Shown piece by piece: positions 16,097 to 23,735 of a stretch of 64,000 nt of DNA. The notes below the pieces were generated by a model that was given only the letters and a program-made list of their open reading frames with translations, did not search any database and was not told the DNA's origin. A program made the position numbers and the translations under genes. The stretch lies in the NCBI RefSeq assembly GCF_000527175.1, contig NZ_AZUR01000001.1, forward strand, positions 1,898,501 to 1,962,500, written 5' to 3'. Source of the stretch: Pseudogulbenkiania sp. MAI-1. Lineage in GTDB: Bacteria; Pseudomonadota; Gammaproteobacteria; Burkholderiales; Chromobacteriaceae. Each line of letters starts with the position of its first letter. Within the stretch, counting starts at the first letter, position 1.

Positions 16097-18916
16097 AATC
16101 GAGCAGAACTTGGCGTCGGTGGCCGGGGTGTTGTCCACTTCCGGCGCGGCAGCCACGGCCGGGGTGGTGGCCGATACCGCGTTCAGCTCGCCGCCGCGGC
16201 CGGTCGATTTCTCGGCGCTGGTGGCGGCCAGGGTGCGCAGGTAGTAGGTGGTTTTCAGGCCACGTACCCAGGCGTACTTGTACAGCTCGTCCAGCTTCTT
16301 GCCCGAGGCGCCGGCCATGTACAGGTTCAGCGACTGTGCTTGGTCGATCCACTTCTGGCGACGGCTGGCGGCGTCCACCAGCCATTTCGGGTCGATCTCG
16401 AAGGCTGTGGCGTAGATCGCCTTCAGCTCGGCCGGGATGCGGTCGATGCGGCCCAGGCTGCCGTCGAAGTATTTCAGGTCGGAGACCATCACTTCGTCCC
16501 ACAGGCCGAGCTTCTTCAGGTCGCGCACCAGGTGTTCGTTGGTGACGGTGAATTCGCCCGACAGGTTGGATTTCACGAACAGGTTCTGGTAGGTCGGCTC
16601 GATCGAGGCGGACACGCCGATGATGTTGGCGATGGTCGCGGTCGGGGCGATGGCCAGGCAGTTCGAGTTGCGCATGCCGTGTTCCTTGATGCGCTCGCGC
16701 AGCTTGTTCCAGTCCAGGCGCTCGGTGCGGTCCACGTCGAGGTAGCCGCCGCGCTCGGCCGCCAGCAGGTTGATGCTGTCGTGCGGCAGCACGCCGCGAT
16801 CCCACAGGCTGCCCTTGTACGACGGGTAGCGGCCGCGTTCCTGCGCCAGTTCGTTCGAGGCGGAGTAGGCGTAGTAGGCCACCAGTTCCATCGACTCGTC
16901 GGCAAACTCCACGGCTTCTTGCGAGGCGTACGGGATGCGCTTCATGTGCAGGCAGTCCTGGAAGCCCATGATACCCATGCCGACCGGACGGTGCTTCAGG
17001 TTGGAGTTGCGCGCCTTCTTCACCGGGTAGAAGTTGATGTCGATGACGTTGTCCAGCATGCGCATGGCGATGCGGATGGTGCGCTGCAGCTTGGCGGCGT
17101 CGAGCGTGCCGTCGGCCTGCATGTGCGCGGCCAGGTTGACCGAGCCCAGGTTGCACACGGCGATTTCGTCGTCGTTGGTGTTCAGCGTGATCTCGGTGCA
17201 CAGGTTGGAGCTGTGAACCACGCCCATGTGGCCTTGCGGGCTGCGGATGTTGCACGGGTCCTTGAAGGTGATCCACGGGTGGCCGGTTTCGAACAGCATG
17301 GTCAGCATCTTGCGCCACAGGCTCAGGGCCGGGATGCGCTTGAACACCTTGATCTCGCCACGGGCGGCCATGGCTTCGTATTGCTGGTAGCGCTTCTCGA
17401 AGGCGGAGCCGACCAGGTCGTGCAGGTCCGGGCACTCGGACGGCGAGAACAGCGTCCATTCGGCACCGTCCATCACGCGCTTCATGAACAGGTCCGGAAT
17501 CCAGTTGGCGGTGTTCATGTCGTGGGTGCGGCGGCGGTCGTCACCGGTGTTCTTGCGCAGCTCGAGGAATTCCTCGATGTCGAGGTGCCAGGTTTCCAGG
17601 TAGGCGCACACCGCGCCCTTGCGCTTGCCGCCCTGGTTGACCGCCACGGCGGTGTCGTTGACCACCTTCAGGAACGGCACCACGCCTTGCGACTTGCCGT
17701 TGGTGCCCTTGATGTGCGAGCCCATGGCGCGCACCGGGGTCCAGTCGTTGCCCAGGCCACCGGCGAACTTGGAGAGCAGTGCGTTTTCCTTGATGCCTTC
17801 GTAGATGCCGTCGAGGTCATCGGCGATGGTGGTCAGGTAGCAGCTGGAGAGCTGGCTGCGGCGGGTGCCGGAGTTGAACAGCGTCGGGGTGGACGACATG
17901 AAGTCGAAGCTCGACAGCACGTTGTAGAACTCGATGGCGCGCGCTTCACGGTCCACTTCGTTGAGCGCCAGGCCCATGGCGACGCGCATGTAGAACGCCT
18001 GCGGCATCTCGATGCGGGTGCCGTCCACGTGCAGGAAGTAGCGGTCGTACAGGGTCTGCAGGCCGAGGTAGCCGAATTGCAGGTCGCGCTTGGCGTCGAG
18101 CGCGGCGCCCAGCTTTTTCAGGTCGAACTCGCCCAGGCGCTCGTCCAGCAGCTCGGCGGCGATGCCCTTCTTGATGGCCTGCGGGAAGTAGTCGGCGTAG
18201 CACTGGCCCATTTCTTCCTGGCTCACGGCTTCGCCGAGGATTTCCAGGCGGATGTTGTTGAGCAGCAGGCGGGCGGTGACGTAGTCGTAGGCTGGGTCTT
18301 GCTCGATCATGGCGCGCGCGGCCAGGATGGCGGACTTGTTGACTTCTTCTTCGCTGACGCCGTCGTAGATGTTCTTCAGCGTTTCTGTGAGGATGGCGTC
18401 GACGTCGGTTTCGGCAAGGCCCACGCAGGCCGATTCGATGGTGGCGCGCAGCTTGGCGATGTCGAGCGGCAGCTTGGCGCCGTTCTTGCGCACCACGTTG
18501 ATGGTAATCTGGATCAGCGCTTCGCCACGGGCGGCGCGCTCGCGCGAGCGTTCTTCGCGGTACAGCACGTAGGAGCGGGCCACGTCGTGCTCGCCGGCAC
18601 GCATCAGCGACAGTTCGACCTGGTCCTGGATGTCTTCGATGTGAATGGCGCCACCTTCGGGCTTACGGCGCATCAGCGCGCTCACCACCATTTCGGTCAG
18701 CTGGGCCACCTTGTCGCGGATGCTGGCGGAGGTGGCGCCCTGGTGCCCCATGATCGCCAGGAAGGCCTTGGTCATGGCGATGGAGATCTTGACCGGTTCG
18801 AACGGTACGACGGCGCCGTTGCGGCGGATGGTCTTGTACTGACTGAAGTCGGCTTGCGGTGCGGCGGATCGGCCGAGCTCGGCGGCAGTTTGCCCTTCAA
18901 AGGTGGTCAGTTGCAT
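16067..18916 (-). CDS. nrdA: Ribonucleoside-diphosphate reductase, class Ia, alpha subunit with two ATP-cones
   Basis: NrdA reduces ribonucleoside diphosphates using a thiyl radical generated by NrdB. The 949-residue product is longer than the roughly 760-residue E. coli enzyme because it has two N-terminal ATP-cone modules (about residues 25-130 and 135-230). The core shows SSNLCTEI and CNLGSVNLA, and the C-terminus ends in the redox pair CEAC. The ATG at 18916 follows AGAGGG; an in-frame start at 18973 adds 19 atypical residues. An NrdR-type site lies upstream. Confidence 0.96.
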   Translation of the reverse strand: MQLTTFEGQTAAELGRSAAPQADFSQYKTIRRNGAVVPFEPVKISIAMTKAFLAIMGHQGATSASIRDKVAQLTEMVVSALMRRKPEGGAIHIEDIQDQVELSLMRAGEHDVARSYVLYREERSRERAARGEALIQITINVVRKNGAKLPLDIAKLRATIESACVGLAETDVDAILTETLKNIYDGVSEEEVNKSAILAARAMIEQDPAYDYVTARLLLNNIRLEILGEAVSQEEMGQCYADYFPQAIKKGIAAELLDERLGEFDLKKLGAALDAKRDLQFGYLGLQTLYDRYFLHVDGTRIEMPQAFYMRVAMGLALNEVDREARAIEFYNVLSSFDFMSSTPTLFNSGTRRSQLSSCYLTTIADDLDGIYEGIKENALLSKFAGGLGNDWTPVRAMGSHIKGTNGKSQGVVPFLKVVNDTAVAVNQGGKRKGAVCAYLETWHLDIEEFLELRKNTGDDRRRTHDMNTANWIPDLFMKRVMDGAEWTLFSPSECPDLHDLVGSAFEKRYQQYEAMAARGEIKVFKRIPALSLWRKMLTMLFETGHPWITFKDPCNIRSPQGHMGVVHSSNLCTEITLNTNDDEIAVCNLGSVNLAAHMQADGTLDAAKLQRTIRIAMRMLDNVIDINFYPVKKARNSNLKHRPVGMGIMGFQDCLHMKRIPYASQEAVEFADESMELVAYYAYSASNELAQERGRYPSYKGSLWDRGVLPHDSINLLAAERGGYLDVDRTERLDWNKLRERIKEHGMRNSNCLAIAPTATIANIIGVSASIEPTYQNLFVKSNLSGEFTVTNEHLVRDLKKLGLWDEVMVSDLKYFDGSLGRIDRIPAELKAIYATAFEIDPKWLVDAASRRQKWIDQAQSLNLYMAGASGKKLDELYKYAWVRGLKTTYYLRTLAATSAEKSTGRGGELNAVSATTPAVAAAPEVDNTPATDAKFCSIDNPDCEACQ

Positions 18917-19007
18917 GAGGCCCTCTTGCTTTGGGTGGTGGGTTGTCAGCAGCATGAACGCGGCTGTGGACAAGTCTGTTGAAAAGCTGTGTGTTAGCTG
19001 TGGGCAA

Positions 19008-19023
19008 ACACTATATGTATTGT
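19008..19023. promoter_or_regulatory. Putative NrdR box upstream of nrdA
   Basis: ACACTATATGTATTGT matches the published NrdR consensus (acaCwAtATaTwGtgt) at about 14 of 16 positions and lies 92 bases before the nrdA start. NrdR represses nrd genes when dATP is high. A DnaA-like TGTGGACAA lies nearby at 18965. A second NrdR box, usual in the family, is not obvious. The rest of 18917-19270 holds no gene. Confidence 0.55.
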
Positions 19024-19270
19024 TGTACTGCGAAACAGGCCCAAATTCTAGTGGTGAGTGAGCGGCAGAACAAGTCTTGACATCGGGCTGGAAAACGGAA
19101 ATCCGCGTGGTTATTGGCTTTGCGGGCTACTTCCCGTTTTCGGTGCTTTGGGTGCTATTGCGGTGCGACAGGCTACAAGCCCCGGATTACAAGGAACGGA
19201 TTGCTGGCAACAAAACAACACCAGATGTTGTAGGCATGGCGTGTGGCGGCGATGCTACGTTCCTGGCATC

Positions 19271-19295
19271 AAAAAAACCGCCACGCGGGCGGTTT
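19271..19295 (-). terminator. Rho-independent terminator of the rluD-pgeF unit
   Basis: On the minus strand an 8-bp stem (AAACCGCC with its complement, 5-base loop) runs into a T-tract, formed by the seven A residues at 19271-19277 on the plus strand. It lies about 22 bases after the pgeF stop. Confidence 0.8.
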
Positions 19296-19317
19296 CGAGA
19301 GGCGGGAAACCCTGATT

Positions 19318-20064
19318 TCAGGGTTCGATCCAGATCAGGCTGGCCATGCGCCCGGTGGTGCGGTCACGTCGGTAGGAGAAAAAGCGCTCGCGGTCGATCA
19401 CGGTGCAGAAGTCGCCGCCGTAGACCTCGGTGATGCCGAGCGCCGTCAGCCGTTGCCGCGCCAGCGCGTAGATGTCGGCCAGGTACTTGCCCTCGCCGAT
19501 GTCGGTGAAGGCCTGCGCTGCCGCCGGGTCGTGCGCCATGAAGGCGGCGCGTACCTCGGCGCCGACTTCGAAAGCGTCCGGGCCGATGGCCGGGCCGAGC
19601 CAGGCCATGAGATTGGCCGCGGGCTCGTTCATCGCGGCCACGGCGGCCTCGATCACGCCGTCGCACAGCCCGCGCCAGCCGGCATGGGCGGCGCCGACCA
19701 CGCTGCCGTCGCGGTTGGCGAGCAGCACCGGCAGGCAGTCGGCGGTCATGATCACGCACACCGCATCCGGCGTGCGGCTGAAGCTGGCGTCGGCCTCGGG
19801 CGGGGTTTCCGATACCTCGGCGGCGTCCACCACGCGGGTGCCGTGCACCTGGCTGAGCCAGGCCGGTTCTTCCGGCACGTAGCGGCGCAGCGTCTCGCGG
19901 TTCAGCGAGACATGCTCCGGCAGGTCGCCGACGTGGGTGCCGAGGTTGAAGCTGTCGTAAGGGGGCTCGCTGACGCCGCCCTTGCGCGTGGTGATCAGCG
20001 TCCTGACCTTGGTCGGGGCCGGCCAGTCGGCCGTCAGCCAGTCGGGGTTGTCAGTCGCGTACAT
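19318..20064 (-). CDS. pgeF: Multicopper-oxidase-fold peptidoglycan editing factor / purine nucleoside phosphorylase (YfiH/LACC1 family)
   Basis: A 248-residue protein of the YfiH family, in which members clear non-canonical peptidoglycan precursors and act on purine nucleosides. Zinc-site residues are visible in the expected order: His in SQVHGTRV, Cys in MTADCLPVL and His in AAHAGWRG. The ATG at 20064 follows GAGGTG. It overlaps the end of rluD by 14 bases, so the genes are coupled, as in many proteobacteria. A longer frame starts inside rluD but lacks a ribosome site. Confidence 0.88.
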   Translation of the reverse strand: MYATDNPDWLTADWPAPTKVRTLITTRKGGVSEPPYDSFNLGTHVGDLPEHVSLNRETLRRYVPEEPAWLSQVHGTRVVDAAEVSETPPEADASFSRTPDAVCVIMTADCLPVLLANRDGSVVGAAHAGWRGLCDGVIEAAVAAMNEPAANLMAWLGPAIGPDAFEVGAEVRAAFMAHDPAAAQAFTDIGEGKYLADIYALARQRLTALGITEVYGGDFCTVIDRERFFSYRRDRTTGRMASLIWIEP

Positions 20065-21139
20065 AGTGCACCTCGACGTCGTAGTCCTCGTCGTCCCAAT
20101 CCTCGTCATCGTCCTCGACGTAGTCCGGGTTTTCCGACTCCAGCGGACTGCCTTCGCCGCCCAGCACCGCCAGCAGGTGTTTCATGTCGTCCGGCAGGCG
20201 GGCCTTCCAGCTCATTTCCTGGCCGGTGGCGGGGTGGGTCAGCGTCAGGCTGAAGGCATGCAGCGCCTGGCGCCCCAGCGCCTTGACGGCTTCCTCGACC
20301 TCTTCGGGCATCGAGTGGCGCGGGTTGCCGTACAGTGGGTCGCCGGCCAGCGGATGGCGCGCCTCGCGCATGTGCACGCGGATCTGGTGGGTGCGACCGG
20401 TTTCCAGGCGGCACTCGATATAGGAGTGGCTGGCGAAGGTGGCCAGCACGCGCACGTGGGTGATGGCCTGCTTGCCGCCGAACTTGACCACGGCCATGCG
20501 CATGCGGTTGTGCGGATCGCGTCCGATCAGGGTCTCGATCTTGCCGTCGAACGGCACCACGCCGTCGGCGATGGCGCGGTAGATGCGCTTGACGCTGCGC
20601 GCCTGCATCTGGCGCACCAGCTCGGTCTGCGCCGGGATGGTCTTGGCCACCACCATCAGGCCGCTGGTCTCCTTGTCCAGCCGGTGCACGATGCCGGCTC
20701 GCGGCACGTGGGTCAGGGCAGGGTAGTGGTAGAGCAGGCCGTTGAGCAGGGTGCCGGTCCAGTTGCCGGCGGCGGGATGGACCACCATGCCGGCGGGCTT
20801 GTCGATGACGAGGATGTGCTCGTCTTCGTAGATGATGGGCAGATCCATCGCCTCCGGGTGGTAGGCGAGCTGTTCTTCGGTCTGCTGGATGGCGACGTCG
20901 ATACGCTCGCCACCCAGGAGCTTGGTTTTGGGGACGGCGGGTTTGCCGTCCAGCAGGACGTGGCCGTCCTTGACCCACTGGGTCAGGCGGCTACGGGAGT
21001 AATCCGGGAGGAGCTTGGCGAGCGCCGCGTCGAGCCGTTCTCCCGCCAGGGAAAGCGGGACCTCGAACTGTTGCGTCGCGGATACCTCGTTGTCGGAGAT
21101 ATCGCTATAATCCTCGGAATCAAAGTAAGGATCGGTCAT
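20051..21139 (-). CDS. rluD: 23S rRNA pseudouridine synthase, large-subunit helix 69 type
   Basis: RluD makes pseudouridines at 1911, 1915 and 1917 of 23S rRNA. The 362-residue protein has an N-terminal S4 RNA-binding domain (SRSRLTQWVKDGHVLLDGK) and the catalytic HRLDKETSGLMVVAK motif containing the essential Asp. The C-terminus is a long acidic tail, richer in Asp/Glu than usual. The start ATG shares bases with the divergent bamD start and has no obvious Shine-Dalgarno, but no better start exists downstream. Confidence 0.92.
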   Translation of the reverse strand: MTDPYFDSEDYSDISDNEVSATQQFEVPLSLAGERLDAALAKLLPDYSRSRLTQWVKDGHVLLDGKPAVPKTKLLGGERIDVAIQQTEEQLAYHPEAMDLPIIYEDEHILVIDKPAGMVVHPAAGNWTGTLLNGLLYHYPALTHVPRAGIVHRLDKETSGLMVVAKTIPAQTELVRQMQARSVKRIYRAIADGVVPFDGKIETLIGRDPHNRMRMAVVKFGGKQAITHVRVLATFASHSYIECRLETGRTHQIRVHMREARHPLAGDPLYGNPRHSMPEEVEEAVKALGRQALHAFSLTLTHPATGQEMSWKARLPDDMKHLLAVLGGEGSPLESENPDYVEDDDEDWDDEDYDVEVHYVRD

Positions 21140-21929
21140 GAAAAGATACGTTGCAGCAATGTTGGTGGCGCTTAGCCTCGCCGGTTGTGCTTCCAATGAG
21201 CCGTATGATGAAACGCGCAGTTGGACCGTTGAAAAGCTCTACGCCGAGGCAAGGGACGAGTTGAACAGTGGTAATTATACCCGTGCTGTCAAACTCTACG
21301 AAACGCTTGAGGCACGTTTCCCGTATGGACGCTATGCCCAGCAAGCGCAAATGGACCTGGCTTACACCCATTACAAGGATAATGAGCCGGAACTGGCCAT
21401 TGCCGCCGCCGATCGCTTCATCAAGCTGCACCCGACCCACCCCAACCTCGACTACATGTTCTACCTCAAGGGCCTGGTGTACTACAACGACGACTCCGGC
21501 CTGCTGGCCAAGTGGGCCGGCCAGGACATGAGCGAGCGTGACCCGCGCGCCACCCGCGAGGCTTTCCTGGCGTTCCGCGAACTCACCTCCCGCTTCCCCG
21601 ACAGCCAGTACTCGGCTGACGCCACCCAGAAGATGCAAAAGCTGGTTGGCGCGCTGGGCGGGCACGAAATGCACGTGGCGCGCTATTACATGAAGCGCGG
21701 TGCCTACCTCGCCGCGGCCAGTCGGGCGCAGAACGTGGTGAAGGAATACGCCAACACCGGCTATCTGGAAGAGGCGCTGGCGCTGACGGTGGCAGCCTAC
21801 GACAAGCTCGGCATGCCGCAGCTGCGCGACGACGCGCGCCGCGTGCTGGAACTCAACTATCCGAAGAGCCCGTACCTGGTGAAGGGTTGGCGGACGGAAG
21901 AGATGCCGTGGTGGAAGTTCTGGAAGTAA
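21138..21929 (+). CDS. bamD: Outer-membrane assembly lipoprotein BamD (ComL)
   Basis: BamD is the essential lipoprotein of the BAM complex that inserts beta-barrel proteins. The 263-residue product opens with MKRYVAAMLVALSLAGC (lipobox LAGC, Cys at 17). Tetratricopeptide repeats follow, recognisable from LYAEARDELNSGNYTRAVKLYE onward (short segments such as GNYTRAV), as expected for the family's five TPRs. A TAAGGA site precedes the ATG inside the rluD coding sequence. Confidence 0.93.
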   Translation: MKRYVAAMLVALSLAGCASNEPYDETRSWTVEKLYAEARDELNSGNYTRAVKLYETLEARFPYGRYAQQAQMDLAYTHYKDNEPELAIAAADRFIKLHPTHPNLDYMFYLKGLVYYNDDSGLLAKWAGQDMSERDPRATREAFLAFRELTSRFPDSQYSADATQKMQKLVGALGGHEMHVARYYMKRGAYLAAASRAQNVVKEYANTGYLEEALALTVAAYDKLGMPQLRDDARRVLELNYPKSPYLVKGWRTEEMPWWKFWK

Positions 21930-21963
21930 GCCGGCTTCGGCCAGTCTTGAGGTAAAAACGAAA

Positions 21964-21991
21964 ACGGGTCGCCAAGGCGACCCGTTCTGTT
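21964..21991. terminator. Bidirectional terminator between bamD and pgaD
   Basis: The stem ACGGGTCGC / GCGACCCGT with a CAAG loop is followed by TCTGTTTT on the plus strand and by TTTTCGTTTTT on the minus strand. It can end both converging transcripts. Confidence 0.82.
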
Positions 21992-22005
21992 TTGCGGCCA
22001 GCCGA

Positions 22006-22440
22006 TCAGGCTCGCGGTTCGATGCCGATGATCTTGCCGTGGGCGTCGTGGTGCACCACGCACACCGAGGCGGCACGGCCGGCCAGGATCTGCTGCTCGT
22101 CCATGCCGAAATGGCGGGCGTAGCTCGCCAGCGTTTCCTGATGGTGCGGGGTGGTGGTCGGCTTGCGGGCCGGCAGCCGCGACCACAGCAGCAGGGTGCC
22201 GGAAGTGCCAAGCAGGGCGACCACAGAATTCTCCAGCGAACCCGACGTCCCGGTGGCCAGGGTCTTGGCCAGCAGCTGGTGGTAGCTCGCTCCCCAGCTG
22301 GTGAGCCAGTTGGCACCGTTGACGATAGGGCGCCACAGGTACAGCCAGCCGGCCCAGGCTGCCGCCGTGCTGGCGTTGGACAGCAGGCGCTGATGCCAGG
22401 GCAGGTGGTGACGTGCGTTGATGATCAGGTTGTCAGGCAT
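22006..22440 (-). CDS. pgaD: Poly-beta-1,6-GlcNAc synthase accessory membrane protein
   Basis: A 144-residue protein directly after pgaC with two hydrophobic segments (around residues 24-44 and 70-87) and the conserved early HHLPWHQR stretch and short cytosolic C-terminal tail of PgaD. PgaD binds PgaC and, in E. coli, forms a c-di-GMP-controlled synthase. Assignment rests on size, topology and synteny as much as sequence, since the family is weakly conserved. Confidence 0.8.
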   Translation of the reverse strand: MPDNLIINARHHLPWHQRLLSNASTAAAWAGWLYLWRPIVNGANWLTSWGASYHQLLAKTLATGTSGSLENSVVALLGTSGTLLLWSRLPARKPTTTPHHQETLASYARHFGMDEQQILAGRAASVCVVHHDAHGKIIGIEPRA

Positions 22441-22458
22441 GGAATTCCTCTATCGCGA

Positions 22459-23727
22459 TCAGGCGCGAATTCCCCGGTCTGGGCTGACCCAGCGGGCACG
22501 CTTGCCTTCACCACGCAACAGCACCTTGGGGAAGGCGACAATGGTTGAGCCGATGTTGATGACCCAAAACACTAAAGGATACCAGATCATCCAGTAGTAA
22601 TTGCGTCCCAGCCCCTTGTCGTAGTGGCTGTCGAGCCACTTACTGACGGCAAATTGCAACAGACAGGTGGCGCCGAGAATCACGCCGCTCCACTGCGGGA
22701 TCAGCGGCGAGCCGACGACGGGCAGCCAGCCTGCCGGCAGCAGCAGGCCGCCCAGCCAGATGATCACCAGCAGCAGCATCACGTAAGACCAGAACAGGCT
22801 CAGGCACAGCTCCAGCATCAGCGGCCACAGGTGGTTCTGGCTCGGGTGGCGGATCACGTCGAGGTTCTTGAGCAGCACCTGCGCGCCGCCCATGGCCCAG
22901 CGCAAGCGCTGCTTCCACAGGCCCTTGAGCGTTTCCGGCATCAGTATCCACACCAGGGCGTTGGGCTCGAAGCGCACGTCCCAGCCGTCGCGCTGCAGTT
23001 TCCAGGTGATATCGATGTCCTCAGTCAGCATGTCTGCGCTCCAGTAGCCGACCTGGTGCACCGCCGATTTGCGGAAGGCGGTGATCACGCCGGAGACGGT
23101 GAACAGACGGCCGAAGCTGCGCTGGGCGCGCTTGATCATGCCGACGATGGAGGAAAACTCGCCGACCTGCACGCGTCCCAGCAGGGTGGAGCGGTTGCGG
23201 ATACGCGGGTTGCCGGTGACGGCGGCGACTTCCGGGTCCTGCACGAAATGGCGCACCATCCAGTGGGCGGCGTGCTTGTCGAGCAGGGCGTCGCCGTCGA
23301 TACAGATCAGGATTTCGTTCTTGGCCAGCAGGCTGCCGGCCTGCAGTGCCATGGCCTTGCCCTGGTTCTGCGCCAGGTGCACCACGCGCAGGCGGTCGTA
23401 TTTGGCAGCCAGCCGGTCCAGGACTTCTGCCGTGTTGTCCTTGCTGCCGTCGTTGATGGCGATGACCTCGAAGTCGGGGTAATCGGTCGCCAGCGCGTGG
23501 CTGATGGTCTCTTCCGCGTTGTCCCCTTCGTTGAAACAGGGGATCAGGATGCTGACCGGCGGCGTATCGGGCAGGGCGTTTGGCAGATAGTAGGGGCCAT
23601 CCTTGCGTTCGTGCCGCCAGTAGAACAGCGCGGCGCCGATCATCCACAGGTAGGACATGAACAGCGGGTAGTAGAACACGAAGCCCAGCAGCCCCTGCCA
23701 CAGTGTTTTGAGTAATGCGATAACCAT
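22459..23727 (-). CDS. pgaC: Poly-beta-1,6-N-acetyl-D-glucosamine synthase
   Basis: A 422-residue processive GT2 glycosyltransferase of the inner membrane that polymerises GlcNAc from UDP-GlcNAc. Hallmarks occur in order: INDGSKD, the metal-binding DGDALL, EDIDITW and the product-gate QRLRWAMGG. Membrane helices lie at the N-terminus and in the C-terminal third. It starts 9 bases after pgaB and is followed by pgaD. The GGDEF/EAL protein at 31.6 kb could in principle affect its activity through c-di-GMP. Confidence 0.92.
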   Translation of the reverse strand: MVIALLKTLWQGLLGFVFYYPLFMSYLWMIGAALFYWRHERKDGPYYLPNALPDTPPVSILIPCFNEGDNAEETISHALATDYPDFEVIAINDGSKDNTAEVLDRLAAKYDRLRVVHLAQNQGKAMALQAGSLLAKNEILICIDGDALLDKHAAHWMVRHFVQDPEVAAVTGNPRIRNRSTLLGRVQVGEFSSIVGMIKRAQRSFGRLFTVSGVITAFRKSAVHQVGYWSADMLTEDIDITWKLQRDGWDVRFEPNALVWILMPETLKGLWKQRLRWAMGGAQVLLKNLDVIRHPSQNHLWPLMLELCLSLFWSYVMLLLVIIWLGGLLLPAGWLPVVGSPLIPQWSGVILGATCLLQFAVSKWLDSHYDKGLGRNYYWMIWYPLVFWVINIGSTIVAFPKVLLRGEGKRARWVSPDRGIRA

Positions 23728-23735
23728 CGGTCGGC

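Noticed and set aside
16070..18982. A 970-codon open frame opposite nrdA
   Set aside because: nrdA is certain on the other strand; the antisense product is rich in Gly, Val, His and Ala with no domain.
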